From Glaciimonas sp. (GTDB lineage: Bacteria; Pseudomonadota; Gammaproteobacteria; Burkholderiales; Burkholderiaceae_D): a stretch of DNA of 64,000 bases. The stretch covers positions 1-64,000 of the forward strand of contig JABBOY010000023.1 of NCBI GenBank assembly GCA_012927585.1, written 5' to 3'. Positions within the stretch are counted from its first letter, which is position 1. Each line of letters begins with the position of its first letter. A program made the translations under genes and the position numbers. Below, one piece after another: positions 9,456 through 19,204 of the stretch. The notes under the pieces are model-generated. The model was not told where the DNA came from. It worked only from the letters and a program-made list of their open reading frames with translations, and did no database searches.

Positions 9456-10652
9456 TTATGCGGCTTCGCGCTGTCTATTGGCGAACATCAACAGCAGCGC
9501 AGCGACGCAAAAAACCGCACCGGCATAAAAAGTAAAAGATGCGCCGTAGCCATCCCACAGCCAACCGGCCAGCGGACTGGCCACCAGCATCGCCAGTCCG
9601 CTGGCAAGATTGAAAAAGCCGAAGGCGGTGCCGCGCAGATCGACCGGCGCGGTAGCTGCCACCATCGCGGCCAGCAAGCCTTGCGTCATTCCCATATGCA
9701 AGCCCCACAGCACCACACCCAGTAACACGACCGGCCACGCATTGCTACTGGCTAACACCATATCGGCCGCGATCAACACCAGCAGGCCCGCTGCCAGCAA
9801 GCCGGTATGGCTAACGCCGTCGGAGAGTTTGCCGAACGGATAGGCCGAGAACGCGTACACCACGTTCATCGCAACCATAATTAACGGCACCCATGCCAGC
9901 GCCAAGCCGCCTTGCTGCGCGCGCAGCAGCAAAAATGCTTCGCTAAAACGGGCCAGCGTAAATACCGCGCCGATAATCACCACCCACCAATAGTCGCGCC
10001 CCATGCGTTTGAGATTGTCCCAGCGGATCGGATTGCTGCGTTTTTCCGTAATTGTGCTGTCGGGTTCCTGCACTCCGACAATCAACAGTACCACCGCCAG
10101 CACGGCAGGCACGGTGGCCACCCAGAAAATAGCTCTAAAATCATTGGCCCACAGCAGCATCAGCACCATCGCAGTTAGCGGGCCGAGAAACGCGCCTACC
10201 GTATCGAGCGACTGGCGCAGCCCGAACGCTGCGCCACGCAGATGGGGCGGCGCCAAATCGGCCACTAGCGCATCGCGCGGCGCACCTCGAATCCCTTTGC
10301 CAACCCGGTCCAGCAGGCGCGCACTCAAAATCCAGCCGATGCCAGACGCCAGCGCGAAGATCGGCTTGGTCAGCGCAGCCAAGCCGTAGCCGAATACCGC
10401 CAAGCCTTTGCGCTTGCCCAGATAGTCGCTCAATGCCCCTGAAAACACTTTGACTATCAAAGCGGTTGCCTCTGCCGCCCCTTCAATCAGACCGACGATA
10501 AATACACTCGCTCCCAAGGTGGTAACCATGAAGAGCGGCAGCAGCGCATGCACCATCTCGGATGAAACATCCATCAGCAAGCTGACTAGGCCGAGCGCCC
10601 AGATGCTGGAGGGGATCTGGCGCAGGATATGGAATTTACCAGTTTTTGTCAT
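9456..10652 (-). CDS. MFS transporter
   Basis: Twelve-helix major facilitator superfamily permease of 398 residues. The first half holds the LSDYLGKRKG loop between helices 2 and 3 (MFS motif A variant) and a long run of hydrophobic helices; a charged cytoplasmic loop near residue 200 separates the two bundles. Substrate cannot be read from the sequence; drug, sugar or organic acid efflux are all possible. One copy of the intergenic repeat family begins nine bases before its start codon, so the repeat lies in its leader or promoter. Confidence 0.85.
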   Translation of the reverse strand: MTKTGKFHILRQIPSSIWALGLVSLLMDVSSEMVHALLPLFMVTTLGASVFIVGLIEGAAEATALIVKVFSGALSDYLGKRKGLAVFGYGLAALTKPIFALASGIGWILSARLLDRVGKGIRGAPRDALVADLAPPHLRGAAFGLRQSLDTVGAFLGPLTAMVLMLLWANDFRAIFWVATVPAVLAVVLLIVGVQEPDSTITEKRSNPIRWDNLKRMGRDYWWVVIIGAVFTLARFSEAFLLLRAQQGGLALAWVPLIMVAMNVVYAFSAYPFGKLSDGVSHTGLLAAGLLVLIAADMVLASSNAWPVVLLGVVLWGLHMGMTQGLLAAMVAATAPVDLRGTAFGFFNLASGLAMLVASPLAGWLWDGYGASFTFYAGAVFCVAALLLMFANRQREAA

Positions 10653-10660
10653 ATTGAGTT

Positions 10661-10742
10661 AATATAGGGAGTATATGTAAAAACACATTGTTTTCCGCAT
10701 TGTTTCATTGTGGAACGTAAAAATACGTTATCCAGTATATTG
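10661..10742 (+). repeat. Intergenic repeat family, copy A
   Basis: Contains GGGAGTATATG, then TTCCGCA/TGTGGAA forming a seven-pair hairpin (one G-U) around a nine-base loop, then AAAAATAC and CAGTATATT. The distance from GGAGTAT to AATAC is 54 bases, as in the other copies. It occupies the gap between the MFS gene and chrA, directly upstream of the MFS start codon. Confidence 0.8.
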
Positions 10743-10778
10743 AATAGTGCCAATCGCAACCGTACCACGGCTACGCTG

Positions 10779-11999
10779 TCACAGCACAACGCTCAGTAGC
10801 CAGCCGGCGATGCCGCTGCCCAAGACGACAAGCCAAGGTGGCAGCTTCCAGAACATCAGGGCGACGAATGCGATCAGCGCCAACCCGAAATCGCTCGGCG
10901 CTTGCACTGCATTGGTCCAAACTGGATTATAAAATGCCGCCAGCAGCAAGCCGACCACGGCTGCATTGATTGCGGCAAGTGTGGCCCGGGTGCGGAGCTG
11001 GCGACGCAATTGTTCCCAGAACGGCAGTACACCGGCCACCAGCAAAAACGATGGCACGAAAATGGCAACCAGACACATCAGGCCGCCGAGCCAGCCGTTG
11101 GGCGCGGTGTTCGCTGCCGTACCCAGAAACGCTGCAAATGTAAACAGCGGGCCGGGAACGGCTTGCGCCGCACCGTACCCGGCCAAAAAAGTTTGATTCG
11201 AAACCCAGCCATTCGGCACTACTTCGGCTTGTAATAATGGCAGGATGACGTGGCCGCCGCCGAAGACCAGCGAGCCGGCCCGGTAAAAGGTATCGATCAT
11301 CGCTAGCGTCTGATTCGGCCAGACTTGCACCCAAATAGGCAAACCCAACAATAGCGCGAAAAATAGCCCCAACAACATGATCGCAGTGCGTCGCCTAATC
11401 GTTATTGGGAGCGGTTCATGACTGCCGCCCGGCACCGGCTTGAACAGGAACAAGCCCAGCACAGCCGCAGCGGCGATTACGCCGACTTGTCCCCAAGCGG
11501 TCGGCCATAGAAGGGCGGCGCAGGCAGCAACCGCAGCAATCGAAACACGCGCAGTGTCGGTGCACAGATTGCGCGCCATACCCCACACCGCTTGCGCCAC
11601 TACGGCAACAGCAACCACTTTCAGACCATGCAGAAGGCCAACCGGAACCGCATCGCCCCAGCTTGCAAGGCCCTGTGCGAACAGGATCAGTAGCAGCGCC
11701 GAGGGCACAGTGAAGCCGATCCAGGCCGCCAGCGCGCCGGCGAACCCGGCCCGAGTCAGTCCAATCACCATCCCGACCTGGCTACTGGCGGGGCCTGGCA
11801 GGAATTGGCACAGGGCCACCAGATCGGCGTAACTGTGTTCGCTGAACCAGCCTCGCCGCGTGACGAACTCGTCACGAAAATATCCCAAGTGCGCAATGGG
11901 GCCGCCAAAAGAGGTAAGCCCCAAACGTAGGAAGGCGACAAAAACCACCCAGGCGTTGACGGTTACGGTCTTTTCAGTTTCGATTTCTATCGATAACAT
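10779..11999 (-). CDS. chrA: Chromate efflux transporter ChrA
   Basis: Long-chain CHR family permease of about 406 residues, exporting chromate by proton-motive force. Two homologous CHR domains are visible: the first has RLGLTSFGGPIAHLGYFRDEF near residue 25 and CQFLPGPASSQ near residue 62; the second repeats the pattern as FYRAGSLVFGGGHVILPLL near residue 235 and AVPGPLFTFAAFLG. I start at the ATG at 11999 rather than a TTG seven codons upstream. No chrB regulator or other chr gene lies beside it, so sulfate or another anion is also conceivable. An IS4-type transposase remnant lies just upstream. Confidence 0.93.
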   Translation of the reverse strand: MLSIEIETEKTVTVNAWVVFVAFLRLGLTSFGGPIAHLGYFRDEFVTRRGWFSEHSYADLVALCQFLPGPASSQVGMVIGLTRAGFAGALAAWIGFTVPSALLLILFAQGLASWGDAVPVGLLHGLKVVAVAVVAQAVWGMARNLCTDTARVSIAAVAACAALLWPTAWGQVGVIAAAAVLGLFLFKPVPGGSHEPLPITIRRRTAIMLLGLFFALLLGLPIWVQVWPNQTLAMIDTFYRAGSLVFGGGHVILPLLQAEVVPNGWVSNQTFLAGYGAAQAVPGPLFTFAAFLGTAANTAPNGWLGGLMCLVAIFVPSFLLVAGVLPFWEQLRRQLRTRATLAAINAAVVGLLLAAFYNPVWTNAVQAPSDFGLALIAFVALMFWKLPPWLVVLGSGIAGWLLSVVL

Positions 12000-12058
12000 G
12001 CGCTGTATCCAGATATTCAAGAACTTCAGTAGTGCAGGCCTGTGTTACTGGCATACCA

Positions 12059-12279
12059 GAAAACGCGGCTAAAACACAAACCTGGATTGCTGTGTAGTTT
12101 ATGCCGTGGTGGCGATCGTCAAAAAGAAACGCGATCTGAACGCTTCGCTCGACACTTTGTTAACGATATTGTCGGTGTCGGTTTTCGAGAAAACCCTGCT
12201 TCAGCAAGCTTTTTCGGGTAACGCCGCCAGATCAATACGGAACACTTTTTCTAGCCAATTGAATTTATTCAGTTTTTAA
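12059..12279 (+). pseudogene. IS4-family transposase, 3' remnant
   Basis: Translating the plus strand gives ENAAKTQTWIAV, then after a one-base frameshift near 12094 VVYAVVAIVKKKRDLNAS, LLTILSVSVFEKTLLQQAF and a terminal SSQLNLFSF before a stop at 12277-12279. This is the characteristic C-terminus of IS4-family transposases (ILSVTVFEKTPL and SNQLNLF type ending). Only about 70 codons survive, with no upstream catalytic DDE part and no visible terminal inverted repeats. Its tail overlaps the last codons of pyrD convergently, so the insertion sequence decayed right up against pyrD. Confidence 0.8.
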
Positions 12280-13321
12280 CCGGCTGCTTGCGTAGCGTGG
12301 TTATACACTCGCGCAGCAGCGCAGGTCCGCGATAAATCAGCCCGCTGTAGATCTGTACTAACGTCGCCCCGGCCTCCATTTTTGTCTGGGCATCCTGGCC
12401 AGAAAAGATGCCGCCGACGCCGATAATCGGTAGCGCTTCACCCAACTCGGCCTTCAGTGCGCGGATAACCTGGTTCGAGAGTTCGAAAACCGGTGCGCCG
12501 GACAAGCCACCCGCTTCTTCGCTGTGTTGCATGCCTTTGACTGCGTCGCGTGTGATGGTGGTGTTGGTGGCGATGACGCCGTCGATCCGGTGCCGCAGCA
12601 ATGCCGCTGCGATGCTCTTGATTTGCTCGCTATTGATGTCCGGCGCAATTTTCAGGGCGATCGGCACATAGCGCTGATGCTGGTCGGCCAAGCGCTGTTG
12701 CGACTGCTTCAGTTGCGATAGCAGTGCGTCGAGTTCGCTGGCATCTTGCAATTGGCGTAGGTTTTTGGTGTTAGGCGAAGAAATATTGACGGTGACATAG
12801 CTGGCATAAGGATAGACTTTTTGCAGGCAGTACAGATAATCCTCGGCGGCGCGTTCGATTGGCGTATCGGCATTTTTGCCGATATTCAGCCCTAGCACGC
12901 CCTCCTTGTTTTGATAGAACTTCGATGCCTGCACATTCGCCACGAACGCATCCACGCCGCCATTATTGAAGCCCATGCGGTTGATGATGGCGCGCGCCGC
13001 CGGTAGGCGAAACATGCGCGGTTTCGGGTTGCCGGGCTGAGCACGCGGCGTGACGGTGCCGATCTCGATTGAGCCGAAGCCTAGCGCCGCCAGAGCATCG
13101 ATATAGGCGCCGTCCTTATCCAATCCGGCGGCCAAGCCGACCGGGTTGGGGAAGGTGATTCCCATCACGCTCTTCGGAACCGACTGCGGCTTGGCGAATA
13201 GTCCAGTGATGCCAATGGCGGCGGCGCGTTTTAGCCAAGGCAATGTCAGGTTGTGTGCAGTTTCGGGATCGAGCGAGAACAGTAGCGGGCGGACTAAGGC
13301 GTACAGGAGTTTGTCAGGCAT
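12269..13321 (-). CDS. pyrD: Dihydroorotate dehydrogenase (quinone), class 2
   Basis: Oxidises dihydroorotate to orotate in pyrimidine synthesis, passing electrons through FMN to quinone at the inner membrane. Class 2 features are the amphipathic N-terminus with [13 protein letters not shown], the AAGLDKDG and GFNNGGVD blocks, and the active-site serine region [14 protein letters not shown] near residue 180. 350 residues, usual length. It follows aat and bpt on the same strand with a 41-base gap. The 3' end meets a transposase remnant. Confidence 0.96.
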   Translation of the reverse strand: MPDKLLYALVRPLLFSLDPETAHNLTLPWLKRAAAIGITGLFAKPQSVPKSVMGITFPNPVGLAAGLDKDGAYIDALAALGFGSIEIGTVTPRAQPGNPKPRMFRLPAARAIINRMGFNNGGVDAFVANVQASKFYQNKEGVLGLNIGKNADTPIERAAEDYLYCLQKVYPYASYVTVNISSPNTKNLRQLQDASELDALLSQLKQSQQRLADQHQRYVPIALKIAPDINSEQIKSIAAALLRHRIDGVIATNTTITRDAVKGMQHSEEAGGLSGAPVFELSNQVIRALKAELGEALPIIGVGGIFSGQDAQTKMEAGATLVQIYSGLIYRGPALLRECITTLRKQPVKN

Positions 13322-13362
13322 AGGGCGCGAAGCAGGAGGAATGGGTTGGGTTAGCGCGTATT

Positions 13363-14106
13363 TTAGCGCGGCCGCTGTTGCTGCTCAAGCAGTTCCCATT
13401 TTCCTTGCTGCAGCGCTTCCAGCGGTTGGAAATTGATCTTGTAAGCCATTTTTCGGCTTTCTCGTATCCAGTAGCCTAAATAGATATACGCCAGACCTAG
13501 CTGCTTGGCTTGCTCGATTTGCCACAGGACGTTGTAGGTGCCGTAGGAGGCGTCCCGCCGGTCCGGGTCATAGAAGGTATAGACCGAGGACAGGCCGTCG
13601 TCGAGGATGTCGATGATGCTGACCATGCATAGGGTGCCGTCCGGCTCGCGGAATTCCACCAACCGGGTGTTAACCTTACTTTGCAGCAGGAATTGCGCGT
13701 ACTGGTCGCGACTGTCCTGGTCCATGCCGCCGCCAGCGTGGCGTGCTGTTTGATAACGCAGATACAGGTCGTAATGTTCAGGCGCATACGCCAAATCGGT
13801 GATCCAGGCGCTCAGATATCGATGCTTGGCCCAAGCTCGCCGCTGGCTGCGTTTGGACGAAAATTCCTGGGCCTTGATGCGCACCGGAACGCAAGCCTGA
13901 CAGCCGTCGCAATTGGGCCGATAGGTAAAAACCCCGCTGCGCCGAAAGCCGTTTTTAACTAACCCAGAATAGACATCTGCGTTAATCAGATGCGAAGGCG
14001 TAGCGACCTGCGAACGGGCCTGGCGATGCTCCAGGTAACTGCATGGATAAGGTGCCGTTGCATAGAATTGCAAGGTGGAAAATGGTAGCTCTTTAAGGTG
14101 CGTCAT
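13363..14106 (-). CDS. bpt: Aspartate/glutamate leucyltransferase Bpt
   Basis: N-end-rule transferase that attaches leucine from Leu-tRNA to N-terminal aspartate or glutamate, marking proteins for ClpS/ClpAP. The ATE N-terminal domain has the cysteine-rich [15 protein letters not shown] near residue 63, and the C-terminal domain has FYDPD and YIYLGYWI. 247 residues, as expected for the bacterial Bpt group of the ATE family. It overlaps the upstream aat by four bases (ATGA), so two arms of the same N-degron pathway are translationally linked. Confidence 0.95.
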   Translation of the reverse strand: MTHLKELPFSTLQFYATAPYPCSYLEHRQARSQVATPSHLINADVYSGLVKNGFRRSGVFTYRPNCDGCQACVPVRIKAQEFSSKRSQRRAWAKHRYLSAWITDLAYAPEHYDLYLRYQTARHAGGGMDQDSRDQYAQFLLQSKVNTRLVEFREPDGTLCMVSIIDILDDGLSSVYTFYDPDRRDASYGTYNVLWQIEQAKQLGLAYIYLGYWIRESRKMAYKINFQPLEALQQGKWELLEQQQRPR

Positions 14107-14894
14107 ACGTTTTCCAGCGTCGGCAAAGAGGGTGTCTGGTTGCTCTTTATTGCATCTGCGGTATCTTGGGTATCAAATAATCCGAGCGGCGTCCATATTG
14201 TAATCTGCGGCTGTACGGTTAATTCCTGGAGACGTGCAATGAATGCTGACCTGGGTATCGGTGCTGCGCCAAGTGACGCCAGATGTGCTGTTTCTTGCTG
14301 GCAGTCGATCATCGAGACACCGTTTTTGCTTAGAAAATGCAGCAGGTAGGCGAGTGCGATCTTGGAGCCATCGGTTACGCGCGCGAACATCGATTCGCCG
14401 TAAAACATGCGTCCGATGCACACACCATAAGCACCGCCGACCAGTTGCCCGTCCAACCATAATTCGGATGAGTGCGCGTAACCCTGGCGGTGCAAGGTGC
14501 CATAGCTGTAAATAATTTCCTCCGAAATCCAGGTGCCAGGCCCATCTCTGCGTGGTGCGGCGCAAGCTCGCATGACTGCTTCAAAGGCGTGATCGAAGCG
14601 GATTTCCCAGCGTCCGCCGCCATGTATTTCACGGTCGATTTTCCTGAGCGTTTTTTGCAGGCTGCGGGAAATATTGAAATTTTCAATTTCTAACACCATG
14701 CGCGGGTCGGTACTCCACCAGAGGATCGGTTGCCCCTGCGAAAACCAGGGAAAGATACCGCGCCGGTAAGCGCCCAGCAGACGCAGCGGCGTTAAATCTG
14801 CGCCTGCAGCGAGCAGGCCTGCCGCACCTTCTTCCGCGGTAAGTGCAGTAGAAACTTCTGGAAAAGGCGAATCTGGCTCAAGCCAAGGAATCAT
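14103..14894 (-). CDS. aat: Leucyl/phenylalanyl-tRNA--protein transferase
   Basis: Transfers leucine or phenylalanine from tRNA to proteins starting with arginine or lysine, producing N-degrons for ClpS. The signature [19 protein letters not shown] begins near residue 42, followed by DPRMVLE and, in the C-terminal half, [19 protein letters not shown] and FYGESMFAR. 263 residues, slightly longer than E. coli Aat through both termini. It is the first gene of the aat-bpt-pyrD unit. Confidence 0.96.
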   Translation of the reverse strand: MIPWLEPDSPFPEVSTALTAEEGAAGLLAAGADLTPLRLLGAYRRGIFPWFSQGQPILWWSTDPRMVLEIENFNISRSLQKTLRKIDREIHGGGRWEIRFDHAFEAVMRACAAPRRDGPGTWISEEIIYSYGTLHRQGYAHSSELWLDGQLVGGAYGVCIGRMFYGESMFARVTDGSKIALAYLLHFLSKNGVSMIDCQQETAHLASLGAAPIPRSAFIARLQELTVQPQITIWTPLGLFDTQDTADAIKSNQTPSLPTLENV

Positions 14895-15075
14895 TTTGGT
14901 GATTTTATCTGCACATTATCAGTGCATTATGGTGATTAAAAAACATCTATTATGATTATGCATCAAATTTAATCGCTTTAAATCAATGCGTTAGTTAATT
15001 TATAAAAATGGTATGTTTTTTGCTTTGTAGATACAAAAATATTTTATGTATGCACTTTTATGGGGAGTTTTTGAT

Positions 15076-16278
15076 ATGGATGCACATGCATATGGCGCCA
15101 ACGCATTATTTGTCTTGCTCGGCGCCATCATGATTTTGGCGATGCATGCTGGTTTTGCCTTTCTGGAGTTAGGAACTGTACGCAAGAAAAATCAGGTTAA
15201 CGCGTTAGTTAAAATATTAGCTGATTTCGCGATTTCAACCATTGCTTATTTTTTCGTTGGTTACAGTGTCGCCTACGGGGTCAATTTTTTCAGCAACGCA
15301 GAAGTACTGTCCGCCAGGAACGGTTTTGAACTGGTCAAGTTTTTCTTTCTATTGACCTTTGCTGCCGCAATCCCAGCGATCATATCGGGCGGTATTGCCG
15401 AGCGCGCCAAATTTCATCCACAACTGGTAGCCACTGCTTTGCTGGTCGGCTTTGTCTATCCGTTCTTCGAGGGCATTGTCTGGAATCATCGTTTCGGCAT
15501 CCAGGCTTGGTTGAAGCTGATGTTTTCTTATGAGTTCCATGATTTCGCCGGCTCGGTCGTAGTGCACGCGGTTGGCGGCTGGGTGGCGTTGCCGGCGGTT
15601 TTGTTGCTCGGCGCCCGTCGGGGGCGCTATACGAAAGATGGCGCAATCTCTGCACATCCCCCTTCCAGCATCCCGTTTCTAGCGCTGGGAGCCTGGGTTT
15701 TGACTATCGGCTGGTTCGGCTTCAACGTGATGAGCGCGCAAACTCTGGATCAGATGAATGGACTGGTGGCAATCAATTCGTTGATGGCGATGGTCGGCGG
15801 TACTTTGGTAACTTTGCTATTGGGTAAAAACGACCCGGGCTTTGCGTATAACGGCCCGCTGGCGGGCTTGGTTGCCGTGTGCGCTGGTTCGGATCTGATG
15901 CATCCTCTGGGCGCCCTGGTAACCGGCGGCGTAGCTGGCTGGATTTTTGTCTGGATGTTCACTCTGACCCAAAATAAATGGAAAATCGACGATGTGCTGG
16001 GCGTTTGGCCACTGCATGGTTTATGCGGTGCATGGGGCGGTCTGGCTGCGGGTATTTTCGGGCTGCAATCGCTGGGCGGGCGTGGCGGCGTTTCTATCTT
16101 GTCGCAATTGCTCGGCACCCTGATGGGAATTGGGATCGCCTTTGTCAGTGGGCTGATTATTTACTGGGTATTAAGGAAAGTGGTGGGTATCCGACTCGAC
16201 CCAGAGCAGGAATTCGATGGCGCCGACCTTGCCATTCACAAGATCAGTGCAACACCGGAACGCGAATCCAGTTGGTAA
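15076..16278 (+). CDS. amt: Ammonium transporter (Amt family)
   Basis: Amt/MEP/Rh channel of about 400 residues with eleven predicted helices. The twin pore histidines are present in VVVHAVGGW (near residue 167) and WPLHGLCGAWG (near residue 317), and the first helix has HAGFAFLELGTVRKKN. I start at 15076 with GGGGAG nine bases upstream; the open frame begins ten codons earlier. There is no cleavable signal peptide, and no glnK gene lies beside it, unlike the usual glnK-amtB pair. The sequence departs noticeably from typical AmtB, so it is a divergent branch. Confidence 0.88.
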   Translation: MDAHAYGANALFVLLGAIMILAMHAGFAFLELGTVRKKNQVNALVKILADFAISTIAYFFVGYSVAYGVNFFSNAEVLSARNGFELVKFFFLLTFAAAIPAIISGGIAERAKFHPQLVATALLVGFVYPFFEGIVWNHRFGIQAWLKLMFSYEFHDFAGSVVVHAVGGWVALPAVLLLGARRGRYTKDGAISAHPPSSIPFLALGAWVLTIGWFGFNVMSAQTLDQMNGLVAINSLMAMVGGTLVTLLLGKNDPGFAYNGPLAGLVAVCAGSDLMHPLGALVTGGVAGWIFVWMFTLTQNKWKIDDVLGVWPLHGLCGAWGGLAAGIFGLQSLGGRGGVSILSQLLGTLMGIGIAFVSGLIIYWVLRKVVGIRLDPEQEFDGADLAIHKISATPERESSW

Positions 16279-16336
16279 TTGTGCAGCAGGTATTGAGCAC
16301 TACAGAAAAATGCCGTCTATTTAATTTTTTAAAATT

Positions 16337-16416
16337 TATAGGGAGTATATTAAATCTATAGTTAATTACCGCTTTAATTTATTGAGAAGTTTAAAAATAC
16401 ATAACATAGTATATTT
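16337..16416 (+). repeat. Intergenic repeat family, copy B
   Basis: Contains ATAGGGAGTATATTAAA, AATTACCGCTTTAATTT, TTAAAAATAC and ATAGTATATT. GGAGTAT-to-AATAC spacing is 54 bases, and AATAC-to-AGTAT spacing seven bases. The central hairpin is weak in this copy. It sits between the convergent amt and ferredoxin reductase genes, just before two strong hairpins. Confidence 0.75.
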
Positions 16417-16424
16417 ATTATTCG

Positions 16425-16464
16425 CACTTGTTACAGGCTGTTGCATGACAGCCCGAAACAAGTG
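16425..16464. terminator. Hairpin downstream of amt
   Basis: CACTTGTT at 16425-16432 pairs with AACAAGTG at 16457-16464, and inside it GGCTGT pairs with ACAGCC. It lies between two convergent genes and can be formed from either strand. There is no U-tract, so the terminator role is inferred from position. Confidence 0.55.
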
Positions 16465-16465
16465 A

Positions 16466-16508
16466 AATGGCCCTGTAACGCAGACAATCTTTGCGCTACA
16501 GGGCCATT
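16466..16508. terminator. Strong hairpin between convergent genes
   Basis: AATGGCCCTGTA (16466-16477) and TACAGGGCCATT (16497-16508) form a perfect twelve-pair stem, extended inward by CGCA/TGCG. It ends 22 bases before the ferredoxin reductase stop codon and probably terminates both convergent transcripts, although no long T run follows. Confidence 0.65.
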
Positions 16509-16530
16509 GAACCCAGCATGAAAACGGTAA

Positions 16531-17634
16531 TCAGTCGAAAATCGGGCTTTCGACACCGAGGATTTTGTGCAGCTTCGGCGATGTGGTGGTGTACTGCATG
16601 TGAATTTTTTTATCGGGGAAGATGTACGGTGCAGCGCCGAACGCAGCGAGTGCGGCTTCGTGGAAGCCGCACAGGATCAATTTCTTCTTGCCCGGATAGG
16701 TATTGATGTCGCCGACCGCAAAAATACCAGGTACGCTGGTTTCGAATTTTTCAGTATTGACTACTTTGAGTTGCTTACGCTCGATATCCAGACCCCATTC
16801 GGCAATCGGCCCGAGTTTCGGCGACAGGCCAAAAAACACCAATAAATCATCTAGCGGTAGACGGCGGGTCACGCCATCGGCACAAGTGACCTTGATTTCC
16901 GACAGCTTGTCGTCTTTGGTTTCCATGCCGGTAATCTGGCCGACTAAAAACTGCATTTCGTAGTTTTCGCATAATTGCTTCATCTTCGCAACCGAGGCTG
17001 GCGCGGCGCGGAAGTCTTCGCGGCGATGAATCAGTACCACCGATTCGGCTTTACCGATTAAATTCAGCGCCCAGTCCAGCGCGGAGTCGCCGCCGCCGCA
17101 GATCACGATATTCTTGCCTTGGAAGCTGGCCGGATTCTTGACCCGATAGAACAATTGCGTGCCTTCGAACTGCTCGATACCTTCTACTTTCAGGGTGCGT
17201 GGCTGGAATGACCCGACACCGGCCGCAATAAAAATGGTCTTGGTAATAAATAGAGTACCGGCGGAGGTTTCCAGATTGAAACGGCCGTCTTCCCGTTTTT
17301 CGACACCGGTGACTTCCTGACTCAAGTGGAAAGTCGGTTCGAACGGTGCAATTTGCTTGAGTAAATTGTCGGTTAGTTCCTGGCCGGTGTACATAGGGAC
17401 GGCCGGAATGTCGTAGATTGGCTTGTCGGGATAGAGTTCGACGCATTGACCGCCGACCACCGGCAATGAATCAATCACATGGGCCTTGATTTCAAGCAAA
17501 CCCAGCTCGAATACTTGGAACAATCCGACCGGACCGGCTCCTATGATGACAGCATCGGTTTCGACTGGAATCTTGCCGGATACTATTTGATGTGGAGCTG
17601 AGGTCGATGCAATGGTGCCGGTGCTGGTTTTCAT
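16531..17634 (-). CDS. Ferredoxin--NADP+ reductase, thioredoxin-reductase-like
   Basis: FAD/NADPH flavoenzyme moving electrons between NADPH and ferredoxin. The FAD-binding [14 protein letters not shown] and [17 protein letters not shown] blocks, the NAD(P)-binding [13 protein letters not shown], and the [11 protein letters not shown] motif near the end are all in order. It lacks the redox CxxC of true thioredoxin reductase, which places it with the YumC-type FNRs. The open frame runs to 17730; I prefer the ATG at 17634, though one at 17658 is possible. A 7Fe ferredoxin gene, its plausible partner, lies immediately upstream. Confidence 0.9.
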   Translation of the reverse strand: MKTSTGTIASTSAPHQIVSGKIPVETDAVIIGAGPVGLFQVFELGLLEIKAHVIDSLPVVGGQCVELYPDKPIYDIPAVPMYTGQELTDNLLKQIAPFEPTFHLSQEVTGVEKREDGRFNLETSAGTLFITKTIFIAAGVGSFQPRTLKVEGIEQFEGTQLFYRVKNPASFQGKNIVICGGGDSALDWALNLIGKAESVVLIHRREDFRAAPASVAKMKQLCENYEMQFLVGQITGMETKDDKLSEIKVTCADGVTRRLPLDDLLVFFGLSPKLGPIAEWGLDIERKQLKVVNTEKFETSVPGIFAVGDINTYPGKKKLILCGFHEAALAAFGAAPYIFPDKKIHMQYTTTSPKLHKILGVESPIFD

Positions 17635-17750
17635 ACGACTTTCTAATTCCTGTTTCATGTCAATTATCCAAAAACGCCAACCTGCGGCCCAAGCCAAGCC
17701 TGGCGTAAATACAGGCGCATCTATGCACATGCAGCATAGGATGAACGTGT

Positions 17751-18074
17751 TTAGCGTTTCAGGAGGGGCAACTTATCCTTAACGTCTTTCCACTCTTCGG
17801 CGATGTCCAGCGGGCTTTTAGTCTTCGTGATGGAGGGCCATTTGCGTGCCAGTTCGACATTGATTTTAATGAATTGCTGCTGATCTGCCGGAACATCTTC
17901 TTCTGCAAAAATCGCATTGACCGGGCATTCGGCAACGCATACTGCGCAGTCGATGCACTCATCTGGATCGATGGTGAGAAAATTCGGGCCTTCACGGAAG
18001 CAATCTACCGGGCATACATCCACGCAGTCTGTGTAACGGCACTGGATGCAGGATTCGGTGACAACGTGGGTCAT
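17751..18074 (-). CDS. fdxA: 7Fe ferredoxin FdxA
   Basis: A 107-residue ferredoxin carrying one 3Fe-4S and one 4Fe-4S cluster. The cysteine ladder [18 protein letters not shown] followed by [13 protein letters not shown] is the seven-iron pattern, and the acidic C-terminal extension is usual for the Azotobacter-type FdxA family. The family start [12 protein letters not shown] at 18074 is used; an upstream in-frame extension of 80 codons looks non-coding. It precedes the ferredoxin reductase gene on the same strand with a 116-base gap, suggesting co-expression. Confidence 0.95.
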   Translation of the reverse strand: MTHVVTESCIQCRYTDCVDVCPVDCFREGPNFLTIDPDECIDCAVCVAECPVNAIFAEEDVPADQQQFIKINVELARKWPSITKTKSPLDIAEEWKDVKDKLPLLKR

Positions 18075-18379
18075 AGCAGTCCTATCTGTAATTTTGCTGA
18101 AATCAGCCGCACGACTGGATGTCCTGGTGGGCTCCCAGCGGGACGCTACTATAAACACAATAACGGCCAAGCAGTGGTAAGCCCTGTATTTTAAATTAAT
18201 CAGGCAGTTATAACAAACTTCTCTTTTAGATAAAATACCTATAAGCAAATTTCGGAGCCTATTAGCGTAGGGAATACGTGAATTATTTGCTTTTGCAGTT
18301 TGAATTAAAATCACGTTGTGGGCAGTGATATCGGCCGGATGATTCGGCTACACTGCCAGTTCTTACATAGGGTGAAAGC
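18075..18379. promoter_or_regulatory. Divergent region between fdxA and lutC
   Basis: About 300 bases with no gene. It should contain promoters for both flanking genes, but I cannot fix them. The last part carries a hairpin in the lutC leader, listed separately. Confidence 0.3.
18321..18357 (+). promoter_or_regulatory. Leader hairpin before lutC
   Basis: GGCAGTG (18321-18327) pairs perfectly with CACTGCC (18351-18357), and GCCG/CGGC pairs inside it around a seven-base loop. The stem ends 22 bases before the lutC start codon, just ahead of the AGGGTG ribosome site. It could affect translation or be a terminator for an upstream transcript; no function is shown. Confidence 0.4.
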
Positions 18380-19045
18380 ATGATAGATACTTCGGCAGCG
18401 CGTCAGGCCATTTTTAGCCGCATCCGCAAAGCACAGCAGCGATCAAATCAGGTCAGCCAAGGCGAACGCGATGCAGTGCAGGATTATCTGCGTCATCATC
18501 CGAGCGGGCCGCAGCCGCATATTGGAAAAGACCTGATCGGGCATTTCAGGGAGCAAGCACGGCGCATGTCGGATACCGTGGCCGAAGTTGCCAGCATGGC
18601 TGAGGTACCGGCTGCGGTCGCCGTTTACCTGGACAATTTGGGTATTGCCAAACAGGCGATTGCCTGGAAGACGCTGGACACTCTGGCGTGGGAACAAGCT
18701 GGAATTACACTAACGTATCGCCCCCCCGTCAATGCAGACCTGATCGGCATCACTAGCGTTTTTTGTGCGGTCGCTGAAACCGGTTCGCTATTGCTGCTGT
18801 CCGGCCCTGATACCTATGCCTCTGCCAGTTTGCTGCCGGAAACCCATATCGCGATTCTGCCGGCCTCGCGCATCGTAGCTTATATGGAAGATGCTTTTGC
18901 TTTGGTGCGGGCTGAACGCGGCGAGTTGCCACGTGCAACTAATTTCATTTCTGGGCCATCGCGCACCGGCGACATCGAGCAGACCATCGTCTTGGGAGCG
19001 CACGGCCCGTACCGTGTACATGTGATCGTGGTGACGAACGCCTGA
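18380..19045 (+). CDS. lutC: LutC/YkgG family protein
   Basis: A 221-residue DUF162 protein, the family of LutC, which acts with the iron-sulfur proteins LutA and LutB in L-lactate oxidation. The features are the central GITSVFCAVAETGSLLLLS near residue 121, HIAILPASRIV, and the terminal FISGPSRTGDIEQTIVLGAHGP. A Shine-Dalgarno AGGGTG lies six bases before the ATG. No lutA or lutB lies next to it, so it is either an orphan or works with components encoded elsewhere. Confidence 0.9.
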   Translation: MIDTSAARQAIFSRIRKAQQRSNQVSQGERDAVQDYLRHHPSGPQPHIGKDLIGHFREQARRMSDTVAEVASMAEVPAAVAVYLDNLGIAKQAIAWKTLDTLAWEQAGITLTYRPPVNADLIGITSVFCAVAETGSLLLLSGPDTYASASLLPETHIAILPASRIVAYMEDAFALVRAERGELPRATNFISGPSRTGDIEQTIVLGAHGPYRVHVIVVTNA

Positions 19046-19204
19046 TTGCTGGATGCGCAATTGCCAAAATAGCCGCGCTATCGCGATCTTTTTGCTGCTC
19101 GTGTTCTGCCCGTTTCTCATCGAACCAGAAATCGTCGGTGAGAAACGGGCTTTTCTCATTTGACGCGATAATAACGAAAATAATAAATCGCAAGGGGACT
19201 GTAA

